Assembly: GCF_001598255.1 (NCBI RefSeq) | Contig: NZ_BCYP01000022.1 | Location: 62,001 to 126,000, forward strand | Length of the DNA: 64,000 nt | Reading direction: 5' to 3' | DNA from: Mitsuaria chitosanitabida ATCC BAA-476 = NBRC 102408 | GTDB lineage: Bacteria > Pseudomonadota > Gammaproteobacteria > Burkholderiales > Burkholderiaceae_C | Part shown: piece by piece, positions 8,437-16,445 of the stretch | Layout of the letters: each line of letters starts with the position of its first letter | Numbering within the stretch: the stretch's first letter is position 1 | Program-made: the position numbers and the translations under genes | Notes under the pieces: generated by a model | Database searches by the model: none | What the model saw: the letters and a program-made list of their open reading frames with translations, nothing else | What the model was told of the DNA's origin: nothing

Positions 8437-9260
8437 GCATTGCCCACGACCTTTCCGACGCCGAGTTCGACGAACTCGACGACCTTCTCGCCGCCACCCC
8501 CGAACCGCTCGAGCCGCTGGACGCCTCGATGCTGGACGGCTACCTGGCTGGCGTGCTGGTGCAGCCCCGCCTGATCCCGATCGAGGAGTGGCTGCCCCCG
8601 GTGTTCGACTACGACGGCCGCCCGCTGCCGGACGACGTCGACCCCGCCTGGCTGGCCCGCGTGCGCGCGCTGGTCGAGCGCCGCTTCGCTTCCCTGAACC
8701 AGAGCATGCTGGAGCAAGGCTGGTTCTACCCGGTGGTACTGGATCTGGACGCCGAGGAGGGGGAGGACGGTGAATCGGCCGAAGACGGCGAGAACGCCGC
8801 CGAAGCCGCAGCGAAGGCGGAAGATGCCGTCGCAGCAGGCGAGGATGCTGCCGCCGAGGGCACCGACCCGGAGGCCCTGCAGTTGCCCGACGATCCCATC
8901 ACCCGCGCGCTGCTGCCCTGGGTGGGCGGCTTCGAATACGCCGCGGTGACCTTCCCCGACCTGCACGAGCAGGCCGACGACAACGTCAACACGCTGCTGG
9001 CCCGCCTGTACCGCCACCTGCCGGCCGAGACGCCGGAGGAGAAGGAGATCGTCGAGACGATGAATCGCGAGCATCCGCTCAAGAACATCGACGAGGCGAT
9101 CGAGGATCTGATCCTGACCGTGGTCGATCTGCAGGCCGCGACCGAGGAGCAGCGCTATCACGTCGAGCAGGTGCGCCGCGACGCGCCGAAGCTGGGCCGC
9201 AACGATCCGTGCCACTGCGGCTCGGGCAAGAAGTTCAAGAACTGCCACGGCGCCGCCTGA
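8433..9260 (+). CDS. UPF0149 (YecA/YgfB)-family protein with C-terminal SEC-C zinc motif
   Basis: A 275-residue cytoplasmic protein. Residues about 5-230 form the UPF0149 helical fold (start [34 protein letters not shown]), and the last 20 residues are a SEC-C motif ([18 protein letters not shown]) that binds zinc, as in the SecA tail and in YecA. Between them is an acidic, Ala/Glu-rich linker (about residues 107-145). SEC-C proteins of this type bind ribosomes or SecB and take part in protein export or quality control. The start overlaps the LysR stop (ATGA). A paralogue without the SEC-C motif is at 20398-21186. Confidence 0.88.
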   Translation: MSIAHDLSDAEFDELDDLLAATPEPLEPLDASMLDGYLAGVLVQPRLIPIEEWLPPVFDYDGRPLPDDVDPAWLARVRALVERRFASLNQSMLEQGWFYPVVLDLDAEEGEDGESAEDGENAAEAAAKAEDAVAAGEDAAAEGTDPEALQLPDDPITRALLPWVGGFEYAAVTFPDLHEQADDNVNTLLARLYRHLPAETPEEKEIVETMNREHPLKNIDEAIEDLILTVVDLQAATEEQRYHVEQVRRDAPKLGRNDPCHCGSGKKFKNCHGAA

Positions 9261-9319
9261 AGCGCCTGAGCACCTGAACCCAGGGGCGTGGCGCCGTCGA
9301 GGGCGCCGACGTCCCGCCG

Positions 9320-9352
9320 AAGCCGGCCGCCGAGAGGCGTGCCGGCTTTTTC
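9320..9352 (+). terminator. Rho-independent terminator after the UPF0149/SEC-C gene
   Basis: AAGCCGGC and GCCGGCTT pair perfectly (8 bp) around a 13-nt loop that can itself pair partly, followed directly by a run of T. It lies about 60 bp after the stop codon of the LysR-UPF0149 operon and before a convergent gene. Confidence 0.85.
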
Positions 9353-9421
9353 ATCGGCGCGCGAGAGATCGAGCCTCGGGGCGAGCGCTCGTCCCGCCGG
9401 GACGCCGGCCGGGTGGGCGCC

Positions 9422-10264
9422 TCAGATCTCGATGACGAGTTCCGGCCGGAAGTCTTCCTGCTCGCCCTTGTTGGCGTAGCCCAGCGGATTGGCCACGACG
9501 CGGCAGCGGTGCGGGACCTCGCCGCGCGGCCCGGTCGGCGACTCGACGAGGTAGTCCTGCAGGCAGTGCAAGTGGCCGTGGAGCCAGAGATCGGCGTAGG
9601 GGATCAGTTCGTCGAGCGCGTTGCAGAAGCCCGCCGTTCCGGGCGCCAGCCCGTAGCGCGGGTCCGCGCTGCGCAGACTGGGCGCGTAATGCGTGACCAC
9701 CACGGTCTTCCCGTCGAAGGGCTGGGCCAAGGCCTCGCGCAGCCAGGCCTGGCACTCCAGCGCCAGATCGCGCTGGCGCTCGGCCAGCATGTGCTCGCCG
9801 TCGATCAAGGTCGAGTAACGGCGCAGATAGAAGTTGGCGGCGCGGAAAGCCTTCTCGCGCGCGGCAAGCTGCTTGGTGGGCGTCGGCTCGCGGGCGGCCA
9901 GGGCGTCGAAGTCCGCCCACAGCGTGGTGCCGAGGAAGCGCACGCCGTCGATGTCGATGCGCTCGCGGTCCAGCCACTCGATGCCCAGGTCCGCGCAGGT
10001 CTGGCGCAACCGGGCATGGGCGGTCGTGTACTCGATGCCGTCGTACTCGTGGTTCCCGGGCACGTACAGGACGCGCGGCCAGCCCGCGTCCTCGCGCTTC
10101 GGCGAGAACCGGCCCAATCCGAAGTCGTCGGTCACCAGCCGGGAGCCGGCCTGGTACGAGCCCACGTCGCCCGCGATCACCAGCAGGTCGACGCCGGGCA
10201 GGGCGGTGGTCTGGAAATCGGTCTGGCGCTCCAGGTGGAGGTCGGAAATCAGTTGCAGGCGCAC
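9422..10264 (-). CDS. Calcineurin-like metallophosphoesterase
   Basis: A 280-residue cytosolic metallophosphoesterase. The start is placed at a GTG that gives VRLQLISDLHLE, since the first metal motif D-x-H (SDLHLE) normally lies within ten residues of the N-terminus; the open frame continues upstream through sequence that is the antisense of the CLC leader. Further metal motifs are GD in LLVIAGDVGSY, GNHEYD, the VVVTHYAPS histidine and GHLH. The family includes phosphodiesterases and protein phosphatases, so the substrate cannot be called. The 5' end faces the CLC gene only about 50-85 bp away, so both may share a compact divergent promoter. Confidence 0.85.
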   Translation of the reverse strand: MRLQLISDLHLERQTDFQTTALPGVDLLVIAGDVGSYQAGSRLVTDDFGLGRFSPKREDAGWPRVLYVPGNHEYDGIEYTTAHARLRQTCADLGIEWLDRERIDIDGVRFLGTTLWADFDALAAREPTPTKQLAAREKAFRAANFYLRRYSTLIDGEHMLAERQRDLALECQAWLREALAQPFDGKTVVVTHYAPSLRSADPRYGLAPGTAGFCNALDELIPYADLWLHGHLHCLQDYLVESPTGPRGEVPHRCRVVANPLGYANKGEQEDFRPELVIEI

Positions 10265-10316
10265 GACGGAACGGGGCGAGTGGCGATCAAGCGGTTGATT
10301 CTGCCCGTGGTGGCCG

Positions 10317-11936
10317 ATGTCATCGGCGTTCCGGCCGGATACTGCCCCGATGTCTTTCCCGCCCTCCGACGATCCCCCCGTCTCCGGCGAGCCGCCGGCG
10401 CGCGATGCGCCGCCCGCCGACGAACTCGAAGCCGCTCCGAAACCCACCGAGCCGCCCGCTTCGGCGCTGGCTCCGGCGCCAGGCCCGACTCCGATCCCGA
10501 CTCCGACTCCGACTCCTGCATCGGCATCGGCACCAGATTCGGCCCCACCGTCGCCTTCCGTCCACGCCCACGCCCCCGCAGAGCCGGACTTCTTGTCCTC
10601 GGTGCGCGACGACCTCGCCGACTGGCGCCAGTGGCTGGCGCGGGCGGTCGTCCTGTCGTACGCGGTCGCGGCCGGACTGGCGGTGGTGCTCTTCACCTGG
10701 CTGAGCGATCAGGCGATCGGCGGCTTCGCGCGGCTGAGGGCCTGGGAGCCCATGGCCGTGCTGATCTGGACCCCCTGCTGGACGGCCGGTCTGGTCTGGC
10801 TGACGCGGCGATTCGCGCCGGGCGCCGCCGGCTCGGGCATTCCGCAGGTGATGGCGGCGTTGTCGCCCAGCGTCCCGCCGGCGCGTCGCGGGCTGTTCGT
10901 CTCGCTGCGCCTGAGCGCGGCCAAGATCCTTCTGACCTCGGGCGGGCTGCTCGGCGGCCTGGCCATCGGCCGGGAAGGGCCGTCCGTGCAGATCGCGGCG
11001 GGCGTGATGCAGCATGCGCAGCGCTGGTTGCCGCGGCGCTCGCCGCTGAACCACGACGGCCTGCTGGTGGCCGGGGGGGCCGCCGGCATCGCCGCCGCCT
11101 TCAACGCGCCGCTGGCCGGCGTGATGTTCGCCATCGAGGAGATGACCCGCAAGATCGAGCAGCGCAGCAGCGGCCTGATCATCGCGGCCATCGTGCTGTC
11201 GGGCCTGATGGCGGTCTCGGTGTTCGGCAACGCCAGCTACTTCGGCCGGCTGCGCGTCGATCGCCTGAGCTGGGCGCATCTGCTGCCCGGGTTGCTGACG
11301 GCGGTGGGCTGCGGTCTGCTGGGGGGTCTGTTCTCGCGGCTGCTGCAGCGCAGCCTGCTCGGCGGACCGGACCGCTTCAGCCGCTGGCGCGCCCGCTATC
11401 CGGTGCGCTTCGCCTTCGGCTGCGGCGTGGCCATCGCGATCATCGGCCTGGTCAGCCGCGGGGCCACCGACGGCAGCGGCTACGACTACACCCGCCGCCT
11501 CGTCGAGGGCCACCTCGACCTGCCCGTGCTCTACGTGACGCTGCGCATCGTGGCCACCTGGCTGGCGGTCTGGTCGGGCGTGCCGGGCGGCATCTTCGCG
11601 CCCTCGCTGGCGATCGGCGCCGGCATCGGCAGCGACATCGCGCAACTGGCGGGCACCGACGAGGGGGCCGCCGCGCTGATCGCCCTGGGCATGACGGCCT
11701 TCCTCGCCGCGGTCACCCAGGCGCCGCTGACGGCCTTCATCATCGTGATGGAGATGGTGGACGGCCACGCGATGGTGCTCAGCCTGATGGCGGCGGCGCT
11801 GCTGGCCAGCCTGGTGTCGCGCTGGATCAGCGTGCCGATCTATCACCGGCTCGCCCTGGCACAGCTGGCGCGCCTGCCCGCCGCGGAGGCGTCGCCTCCG
11901 GATCCGTCAATCCCGCCGCGCCCGCCGGCCCCCTGA
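10317..11936 (+). CDS. CLC-family chloride channel or Cl-/H+ antiporter
   Basis: A 539-residue inner-membrane protein with about ten or more hydrophobic helices. The three CLC anion-pathway signatures are present: GSGIP at 172-176, GREGP at 218-222 with the gating glutamate E220, and GGIFAP at 424-429. The helix N region with FNAPLAGVMFAIEE also fits. The first ~85 residues are Pro/Ala/Thr-rich and disordered, with a TPTPTPT stretch encoded by a repeating CGACTC hexamer. There are no CBS domains. A second start at 10350 (MSFPPSD) is equally possible. I cannot tell channel from exchanger. Physiological roles in relatives include acid resistance and halide export. Confidence 0.92.
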   Translation: MSSAFRPDTAPMSFPPSDDPPVSGEPPARDAPPADELEAAPKPTEPPASALAPAPGPTPIPTPTPTPASASAPDSAPPSPSVHAHAPAEPDFLSSVRDDLADWRQWLARAVVLSYAVAAGLAVVLFTWLSDQAIGGFARLRAWEPMAVLIWTPCWTAGLVWLTRRFAPGAAGSGIPQVMAALSPSVPPARRGLFVSLRLSAAKILLTSGGLLGGLAIGREGPSVQIAAGVMQHAQRWLPRRSPLNHDGLLVAGGAAGIAAAFNAPLAGVMFAIEEMTRKIEQRSSGLIIAAIVLSGLMAVSVFGNASYFGRLRVDRLSWAHLLPGLLTAVGCGLLGGLFSRLLQRSLLGGPDRFSRWRARYPVRFAFGCGVAIAIIGLVSRGATDGSGYDYTRRLVEGHLDLPVLYVTLRIVATWLAVWSGVPGGIFAPSLAIGAGIGSDIAQLAGTDEGAAALIALGMTAFLAAVTQAPLTAFIIVMEMVDGHAMVLSLMAAALLASLVSRWISVPIYHRLALAQLARLPAAEASPPDPSIPPRPPAP

Positions 11937-12039
11937 GGGCCGCCCGGTGCGCGGGCGCCGGATTTCCGGGGGAGGGCTGTGCCACACTGCCCTCCGGCCG
12001 GCCCCCCGGCCCACAGCCATCAGAGAGGACCCGACAACG

Positions 12040-12462
12040 ATGAAGATCCTGGTCGCCGTCGACGGCAGCACGTATTCCAAGCGCATGCTGGCCTATCTCT
12101 CCGCCCACGACGAGTGGCTCGGCGGAGCCCACGACTACACGGTCGTGCACGTCGTCTCCGCGGTCCCGCCGCGTGCGGCGGCCGTCATCGACAAGGCCAC
12201 GCTGGCCGAGTACTACCAGGAGGAGGCGGACAAGGTGCTCAAGCCCATCCGCACCTTCATGGACAAACGCAACATCAAGGCGCAGTACGTCGTCAAGACG
12301 GGTCAGGCGTCGGAAGCGATCACCGCGGTCGCGGCCAAGGGCCGTTTCGACCTGCTGATGATGGGCTCGCACGGGCATACCGCCCTGGGCAAGCTGGTGC
12401 TGGGATCGGTCGCCACGAAGGTCATGGCGAACTGCGACATCCCGGTGCTGTTGATCCGCTGA
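12040..12462 (+). CDS. Universal stress protein, UspA family
   Basis: A 140-residue single-domain Usp protein. It opens with MKILVAVDGSTYSKRM, whose Asp contacts the nucleotide in ATP-binding members, and ends with the G-2x-G-9x-G(S) ATP-binding motif (GSHGHTALGKLVLGS) and the usual final strand CDIPVLLIR, so it belongs to the ATP-binding subgroup. The start is supported by GAGAGGA upstream; a longer frame from 11947 is not. It is monocistronic, with a strong GC hairpin 30 bp after the stop. Such proteins are typically induced by starvation or redox stress. Confidence 0.92.
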   Translation: MKILVAVDGSTYSKRMLAYLSAHDEWLGGAHDYTVVHVVSAVPPRAAAVIDKATLAEYYQEEADKVLKPIRTFMDKRNIKAQYVVKTGQASEAITAVAAKGRFDLLMMGSHGHTALGKLVLGSVATKVMANCDIPVLLIR

Positions 12463-12491
12463 GGCGTCACCGGGCGTGGATGCCCGGGCCA

Positions 12492-12510
12492 GGGCCGCGC
12501 GACGCGGCCC
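12492..12510. terminator. GC-rich hairpin between convergent genes
   Basis: GGGCCGCG and CGCGGCCC form a perfect 8-bp stem with a CGA loop in the 55-bp gap between the stress-protein gene and the convergent small gene. It lacks a U-tract, so its role as a terminator or RNA 3'-end stabiliser is inferred from position. Confidence 0.45.
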
Positions 12511-12517
12511 CGATCGC

Positions 12518-12745
12518 TCAACTGCGGCGGGTGCGCATCCAGGAGAGCGGGGACTCGGTCTCGGCGACCGGGCCCGGTGCGGACTCGGACTCCAGCCCAT
12601 AGTCGCTGCGGCGGAAATCCTCGTACTCGCTGGCGTCGCCGAAGCTGGCCTCCATGCCGAAGGCGGTGCCCATGTCGGCGGGTTCCGGCTCGTGGGCGCC
12701 GGGGCTGTTGCGACGGAAAAGGCGCAGGGCGGAGGCGAAACTCAT
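12518..12745 (-). CDS. Small acidic protein of unknown function
   Basis: A 75-residue protein (MSFASALRLFRRNSPGAH..) with a short basic amphipathic N-terminus followed by an acidic, Ser/Glu-rich, probably disordered tail ending SWMRTRRS. The start is chosen because GAGGT lies at good spacing before this ATG; an upstream in-frame start at 12886 has no such support. I do not recognise the family. The reading frame shows the same third-position G/C bias as its neighbours, though less convincingly than long genes. Confidence 0.5.
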   Translation of the reverse strand: MSFASALRLFRRNSPGAHEPEPADMGTAFGMEASFGDASEYEDFRRSDYGLESESAPGPVAETESPLSWMRTRRS

Positions 12746-12952
12746 GATGGACCTCGTCGGCAAGTACGGGGTTGTCCGGCACGGCGCCGATGCGATGCGC
12801 CGCGGGCTGTGCCACAGTTTGAACGATCTCGTCTGCGGGAGAATCCCCAGATCCGGTGCCACATGAAAACCCGCACACAAATCCACACAGATTGCGGTAT
12901 GCCCGCCACAGCTGCGGCGGAATAACCACGTACCCCACTTAGGTAGGATCCC

Positions 12953-12967
12953 CCCCTCAATGAGGGG
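12953..12967 (+). promoter_or_regulatory. Palindrome covering the ribosome-binding site of the small membrane protein
   Basis: CCCCTCA-A-TGAGGGG is a perfect 7+7 palindrome whose right arm is the Shine-Dalgarno sequence of the gene starting at 12973. A TAGGAT hexamer just upstream (12944-12949) could be the -10 element, placing the palindrome at the transcription start. Control at this site is inferred. Confidence 0.4.
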
Positions 12968-12972
12968 TGACT

Positions 12973-13239
12973 ATGCTCACGGCCTCCAGCAAATCGCTCG
13001 ATGCCGTTTCATTTTTCATGTCCCCGCTGATTCACAAGTCGCTGACCTGGGCCATCGTCAGCAGCGTGGTGCTGATGTCCACGTGGCTGGCCAACAGTGT
13101 CCAGGACGCCCACGACCAAGGCGGTTTCCGCCTGCGTCTGGCGCAACAGGGCGCCGCGCCGGCGTCCGGCGCCGATGGCCATCGCGCTCACGCGTCGGTG
13201 CCGCAGGCCCACATCCAGGTCGCTTCCGCCAAGCGCTGA
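12973..13239 (+). CDS. Small single-pass membrane protein of unknown function
   Basis: An 88-residue protein with one hydrophobic segment (about residues 24-43, LTWAIVSSVVLMSTWLANSV) and a hydrophilic tail rich in Ala, Gln and His. The start at this ATG has GAGGGG 5 bases upstream; a GTG two codons earlier would overlap that ribosome-binding site. The Shine-Dalgarno lies in the right arm of a perfect palindrome, CCCCTCA-A-TGAGGGG (12953-12967), so a hairpin or a bound protein could block translation or transcription. The function is unknown. Confidence 0.62.
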   Translation: MLTASSKSLDAVSFFMSPLIHKSLTWAIVSSVVLMSTWLANSVQDAHDQGGFRLRLAQQGAAPASGADGHRAHASVPQAHIQVASAKR

Positions 13240-13257
13240 GCTCGGGAGCTTGCGGCC

Positions 13258-14196
13258 TCAGCCGCGCAGCGCCTGCCGCGCGCCCAGCGCCAGCGCTTCC
13301 CCGATCTGATCCAGCAAGGCCGGCGGTGATCCGCCCTCCGGGGCCGCGGCCGTCTCGCCGCCCAGTTTCCACTGGTGCCAGTAGAGCGCCACTTCCACCT
13401 GCACCTCCGGCCTGAGGGCCACCAGTTCCCCGCTCGCGAGCAGCGGCCGGACCTGCAACTCCGGCGCCACGCCGATCCCCCATCCCATCCGCACCGCGTT
13501 GACGTAGGCCTCGCTCGACGGCACGTAGCGCGCGTTCAGCCGCGCCGAGCGCAGCCCCATCGCCTGCCGGACCCATTGCTGCTGGGTGTCGTCCTTGCGG
13601 TTGAAGACCAGGAAGGGCACCTGCGCGAAGTTGGCGGCGCTCAGGCCCTGCGGCAGCGCCGACGCCACGAAGGCCGGACTCGCGATCGCGATGTAGGGCA
13701 TCACCCCCAGCGGCTGGGCGATGCAACCGCGCAGCGCCTGCCGCACCGTGGTCACGCAGCCCAGCACCTCGCCCTGGCGCAGCCAGTCGTGGGTGAAGTC
13801 CTGGTCGTCGACCACCAGCTCCAGCCCGAAGCCCTCCCGCAGCCCGCGCTGCACCAGCGGATCCAGCGCGGGCAGCACCCAGGTCGCCAGGCTGTCGGCG
13901 TTGACGGCGATGGGCAGCCGCTCCGTCTGGGCGGACTGGACGCCCAGCTCCCGCACCACGTCCGAGCGCAAGGCCGCCAGCTGGCGCGCGTAGCGCAGCA
14001 GCCGCTTGCCGGGCTCCGTCAGCCGCAACGGACGCGAGCGCACCACCAGCAGCTGCCCCACCTGCGCCTCGAGGCTGCGCAGCCGTTGCGAGACCGCGCT
14101 CTGTGTGATGGCGAGCGTCTCGGCGGCGCGTTCGAAGCTGCGCTCGTCGGCCAGCGCGGCCAGGCAGTCCAGGCCGGCGGCGTCGAGGTCCTTCAT
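13258..14196 (-). CDS. argP: LysR-family regulator ArgP (LysG-like), regulator of basic amino-acid export
   Basis: A 312-residue LysR regulator of the ArgP/IciA/LysG group. The N-terminal helix-turn-helix (RSFERAAETLAITQSAVSQRLRSLEAQ) and the following LLVVRSRPLRLTEPGKRLLRYARQ stretch are typical of ArgP. It is divergent from an ArgO/LysE exporter gene, the arrangement seen for lysG-lysE in Corynebacterium, and in E. coli ArgP activates argO in response to Arg and is locked by Lys. The 149-bp spacer is A/T-richer near 14205-14255 (CATAAGCATCGCTAATG, GATATTAATCCC), a likely binding region. I infer that arginine or lysine is the effector. Confidence 0.85.
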   Translation of the reverse strand: MKDLDAAGLDCLAALADERSFERAAETLAITQSAVSQRLRSLEAQVGQLLVVRSRPLRLTEPGKRLLRYARQLAALRSDVVRELGVQSAQTERLPIAVNADSLATWVLPALDPLVQRGLREGFGLELVVDDQDFTHDWLRQGEVLGCVTTVRQALRGCIAQPLGVMPYIAIASPAFVASALPQGLSAANFAQVPFLVFNRKDDTQQQWVRQAMGLRSARLNARYVPSSEAYVNAVRMGWGIGVAPELQVRPLLASGELVALRPEVQVEVALYWHQWKLGGETAAAPEGGSPPALLDQIGEALALGARQALRG

Positions 14197-14345
14197 CGTG
14201 GGCCTTTCATAAGCATCGCTAATGTCCCCGCTGAGATATTAATCCCACTTCATGGAATCGAAGTGCCTCAAGACAATCCGCAGTTCCGCCGGTGCTGCCG
14301 GCCCGGCCGGTCTCCGGCGCCTCGCTCCCTCTCCCCCACGACGCC

Positions 14346-14966
14346 ATGTCCCCCTTCAGCACGGCCCTGATGCAAGGCTGGCTCACCGGAGCCGGCCTGA
14401 TCGTCGCCATCGGCGCCCAGAACGCGCTGGTGCTGCGCCAGGGGCTGATGCGCCAGCACGTCGCGCCGGTGGTCTTCGTCTGCGCGATCTCGGACATCCT
14501 GCTGATCTGCCTGGGCGTCTTCGGCCTGGGCCGCCTGATCGCCGCGAGCCCGCTGCTGATGGAGATCTTCCGCTGGGGCGGCGCCGCGTTTCTGCTGAGC
14601 TACTCGGTCAAGGCGGGGCTGCGGGCGCTGTCGCCCAAGGCCGGCCTGCAGGCCCAGGCCGGGAGCGCCTCGCTGGGCGCGGTCCTGGGCAGCACGCTGG
14701 CCATGACCTATCTGAATCCGCATGTCTACCTCGACACCGTCGTGCTGCTCGGCACCGTCGGCGCGCAGCAGCCCGAGGGCATGCAGGCGCCGTTCGCCGC
14801 GGGCGCGTCGGTGGCCTCGTGGATGTGGTTCTCGCTGCTGGGCTTCGGCGCCGCGGCCGTGGCCGGGCCGTTGCGCCGGCCGGCGGTCTGGCGCAGCATC
14901 GACGCCTTGATCGCGATCGTGATGGCCGTGCTCGGACTGCAGCTGATCCTGCGCCCGCTGGCCTGA
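14346..14966 (+). CDS. argO: LysE/ArgO-family basic amino-acid exporter
   Basis: A 206-residue inner-membrane exporter with five to six hydrophobic helices. The family signature GLIVAIGAQNALVLRQG lies in the first helix and LNPHVYLDTVVLLG in the middle. The start at 14346 gives the usual length (~205 aa) and the MSPFSTALMQGWLTG opening; an upstream GTG at 14292 adds 18 residues with no support. It is regulated presumably by the divergent ArgP-like gene. It is followed after 46 bp by dadA on the same strand, so export of basic amino acids and D-amino-acid oxidation may be co-expressed. Confidence 0.9.
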   Translation: MSPFSTALMQGWLTGAGLIVAIGAQNALVLRQGLMRQHVAPVVFVCAISDILLICLGVFGLGRLIAASPLLMEIFRWGGAAFLLSYSVKAGLRALSPKAGLQAQAGSASLGAVLGSTLAMTYLNPHVYLDTVVLLGTVGAQQPEGMQAPFAAGASVASWMWFSLLGFGAAAVAGPLRRPAVWRSIDALIAIVMAVLGLQLILRPLA

Positions 14967-15012
14967 CCAGGACCCCATCCGCGGAACCACAAGTTCTCCC
15001 AGGAGCTCCTCC

Positions 15013-16326
15013 ATGAAAGTCATCGTCCTCGGCGCCGGCATCATCGGCATCCACACCGCCTGGTACCTGCTGGACCAGGGCCACGACGTGGTCGTCGTCG
15101 ACCGCCAGCCCGACGCGGCGCTGGAAACCAGCTTCGCCAACGGCGCGCAGATCTCGGTCTGCTTCTGCGAGCCCTGGGCCAATGCCGGCGCGCCGTTCAA
15201 GGTCGCCAAATGGCTGCTGCGCGACGACGCGCCGCTGCTGTTCCGCCCGCGCCTGGATCCCGCGCAATGGCGCTGGGGCCTGAGCTTCCTGGGCCAGTGC
15301 ACGACCGCCGCCTTCGAGCGCAACGTCGAGCAACTGGTCCACCTGGGCCGCTACAGCCACCAGTCGCTGCAGTCGCTGGTCGCCGAGACCGGCATCGAGT
15401 ACAACCGCCTGACCAAGGGCATCCTGCACTTCTTCGGCAGCGAGGCAGACTTCGAGGCCGGCGCGCAAGGCGCCGAGATCATGCGCCGTCACGGCGTCGA
15501 TCGCCGCATCCTCAGCCGCGAGGAGACGCTGGCCATCGAGCCCGCGCTGCGCTCGGCCGGCCAGGCGGTCTTCGGGGGCACCTACACGCCCAGCGACGAG
15601 TCCGGCGACGCCCGCGTCTTCACCCAGGCGCTGGCGCGTCTGGCCGCCAAGCGCGGCGCGCAGTTCCACTGGAACCACGACATCGTGACCCTGCAGCCGC
15701 AGGGTTCGGAGATCGCCGGCGTGCAGATCAAGTCGCGCGAGACCGGCGAGACGCAATGGCTCAAGGGCGACGCCTACGTCGTGGCGCTGGCCTCCTACGC
15801 GCCGGGCCTGATGAAATCGGTCGGCGAGCACCTGAACATCTATCCGGCCAAGGGCTACTCGGCCACGCTGCGTCTGAAGAAGCCCGAGCAGGCCAGCACC
15901 GTCAGCCTGCTGGACGACGCCCGCAAGATCGCGATCTCGCGCCTGGGCGACCACGTCCGCATCGCCGGCACGGCCGAGCTCGTGGGCCTGGACACCAGCC
16001 TGGACAGCCCGACCTCCAAGGTCCGCTGCGAATCCCTGGTGCGCCGCTACGAGGAGCTCTTCCCCGGCGTGGCCGATCTGTCCGAGCCCAACTACTGGAC
16101 CGGCCTGCGCCCCAGCACGCCGACCAACGTGCCCTACATCGGCCGCAGCCAGAAGGCGTCCAACCTGTGGATCAACGCCGGCCACGGCACGCTGGGCTGG
16201 ACGCACGGCGCCGGCTCCGGCCGCGCGCTGGCCGAGCTGATGAGCGGCAAGCGCCCGGATCTGGCCTTCGGTTTCTACGGCGACGCGCTGCCCGCCAAGG
16301 CGGTCCGCAGCCTGCAGACGGCGTGA
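15013..16326 (+). CDS. dadA: D-amino acid dehydrogenase small subunit
   Basis: A 437-residue FAD-dependent, membrane-associated dehydrogenase that oxidises D-amino acids (chiefly D-Ala) to 2-oxo acids and ammonia, passing electrons to the respiratory chain. The N-terminal dinucleotide fold VIVLGAGIIGIHTAWYL is followed by the FAD-contact segment ETSFANGAQIS and the C-terminal GHGTLGWTHGAGSGR that completes the FAD site. Length matches DadA (~430 aa). GGAG lies a few bases before the ATG. It sits downstream of the ArgO/LysE gene and has no alanine racemase beside it. Confidence 0.93.
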   Translation: MKVIVLGAGIIGIHTAWYLLDQGHDVVVVDRQPDAALETSFANGAQISVCFCEPWANAGAPFKVAKWLLRDDAPLLFRPRLDPAQWRWGLSFLGQCTTAAFERNVEQLVHLGRYSHQSLQSLVAETGIEYNRLTKGILHFFGSEADFEAGAQGAEIMRRHGVDRRILSREETLAIEPALRSAGQAVFGGTYTPSDESGDARVFTQALARLAAKRGAQFHWNHDIVTLQPQGSEIAGVQIKSRETGETQWLKGDAYVVALASYAPGLMKSVGEHLNIYPAKGYSATLRLKKPEQASTVSLLDDARKIAISRLGDHVRIAGTAELVGLDTSLDSPTSKVRCESLVRRYEELFPGVADLSEPNYWTGLRPSTPTNVPYIGRSQKASNLWINAGHGTLGWTHGAGSGRALAELMSGKRPDLAFGFYGDALPAKAVRSLQTA

Positions 16327-16362
16327 GCGGCTGGGGTCCTCCGGCCCGCTGATCCCGGGGAG

Positions 16363-16391
16363 CCCCTGCCGGCGTCATCGCCGGGCAGGGG
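16363..16391. terminator. Strong hairpin after dadA
   Basis: CCCCTGCCGGCG and CGCCGGGCAGGGG pair over 12 bp with a single bulged G and a TCAT loop, about 37 bp after the dadA stop. No U-tract follows. It probably defines the 3' end of the argO-dadA transcript. Confidence 0.5.
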
Positions 16392-16402
16392 GCCCACAAC
16401 CA

Positions 16403-16429
16403 GGGCGCGGCTAGAATCCGCGCCCTTTT
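16403..16429 (+). promoter_or_regulatory. Hairpin with U-tract that overlaps a TAGAAT -10 element
   Basis: GGGCGCGG and CCGCGCCC pair (8 bp) around a 7-nt loop and run into TTTT, which fits an intrinsic terminator for the upstream operon. The loop contains TAGAAT, a good -10 hexamer for the Hsp70-like gene that begins at 16446. One sequence may therefore serve as terminator for incoming transcription and as promoter for the next gene; both roles are inferred. Confidence 0.45.
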
Positions 16430-16445
16430 CCATTTCGGCCGCGCC

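Noticed and set aside
12654-12866. Plus-strand frame of 70 codons opposite the small acidic protein
   Set aside because: No ribosome-binding site, whereas the minus-strand frame has one at correct spacing.
12931-12949. TACCCCACTTAGGTAGG as a further copy of the CCCCCTCAGGG motif
   Set aside because: It aligns only with a gap and differs in spacing; similarity is not better than expected in such GC-rich DNA.
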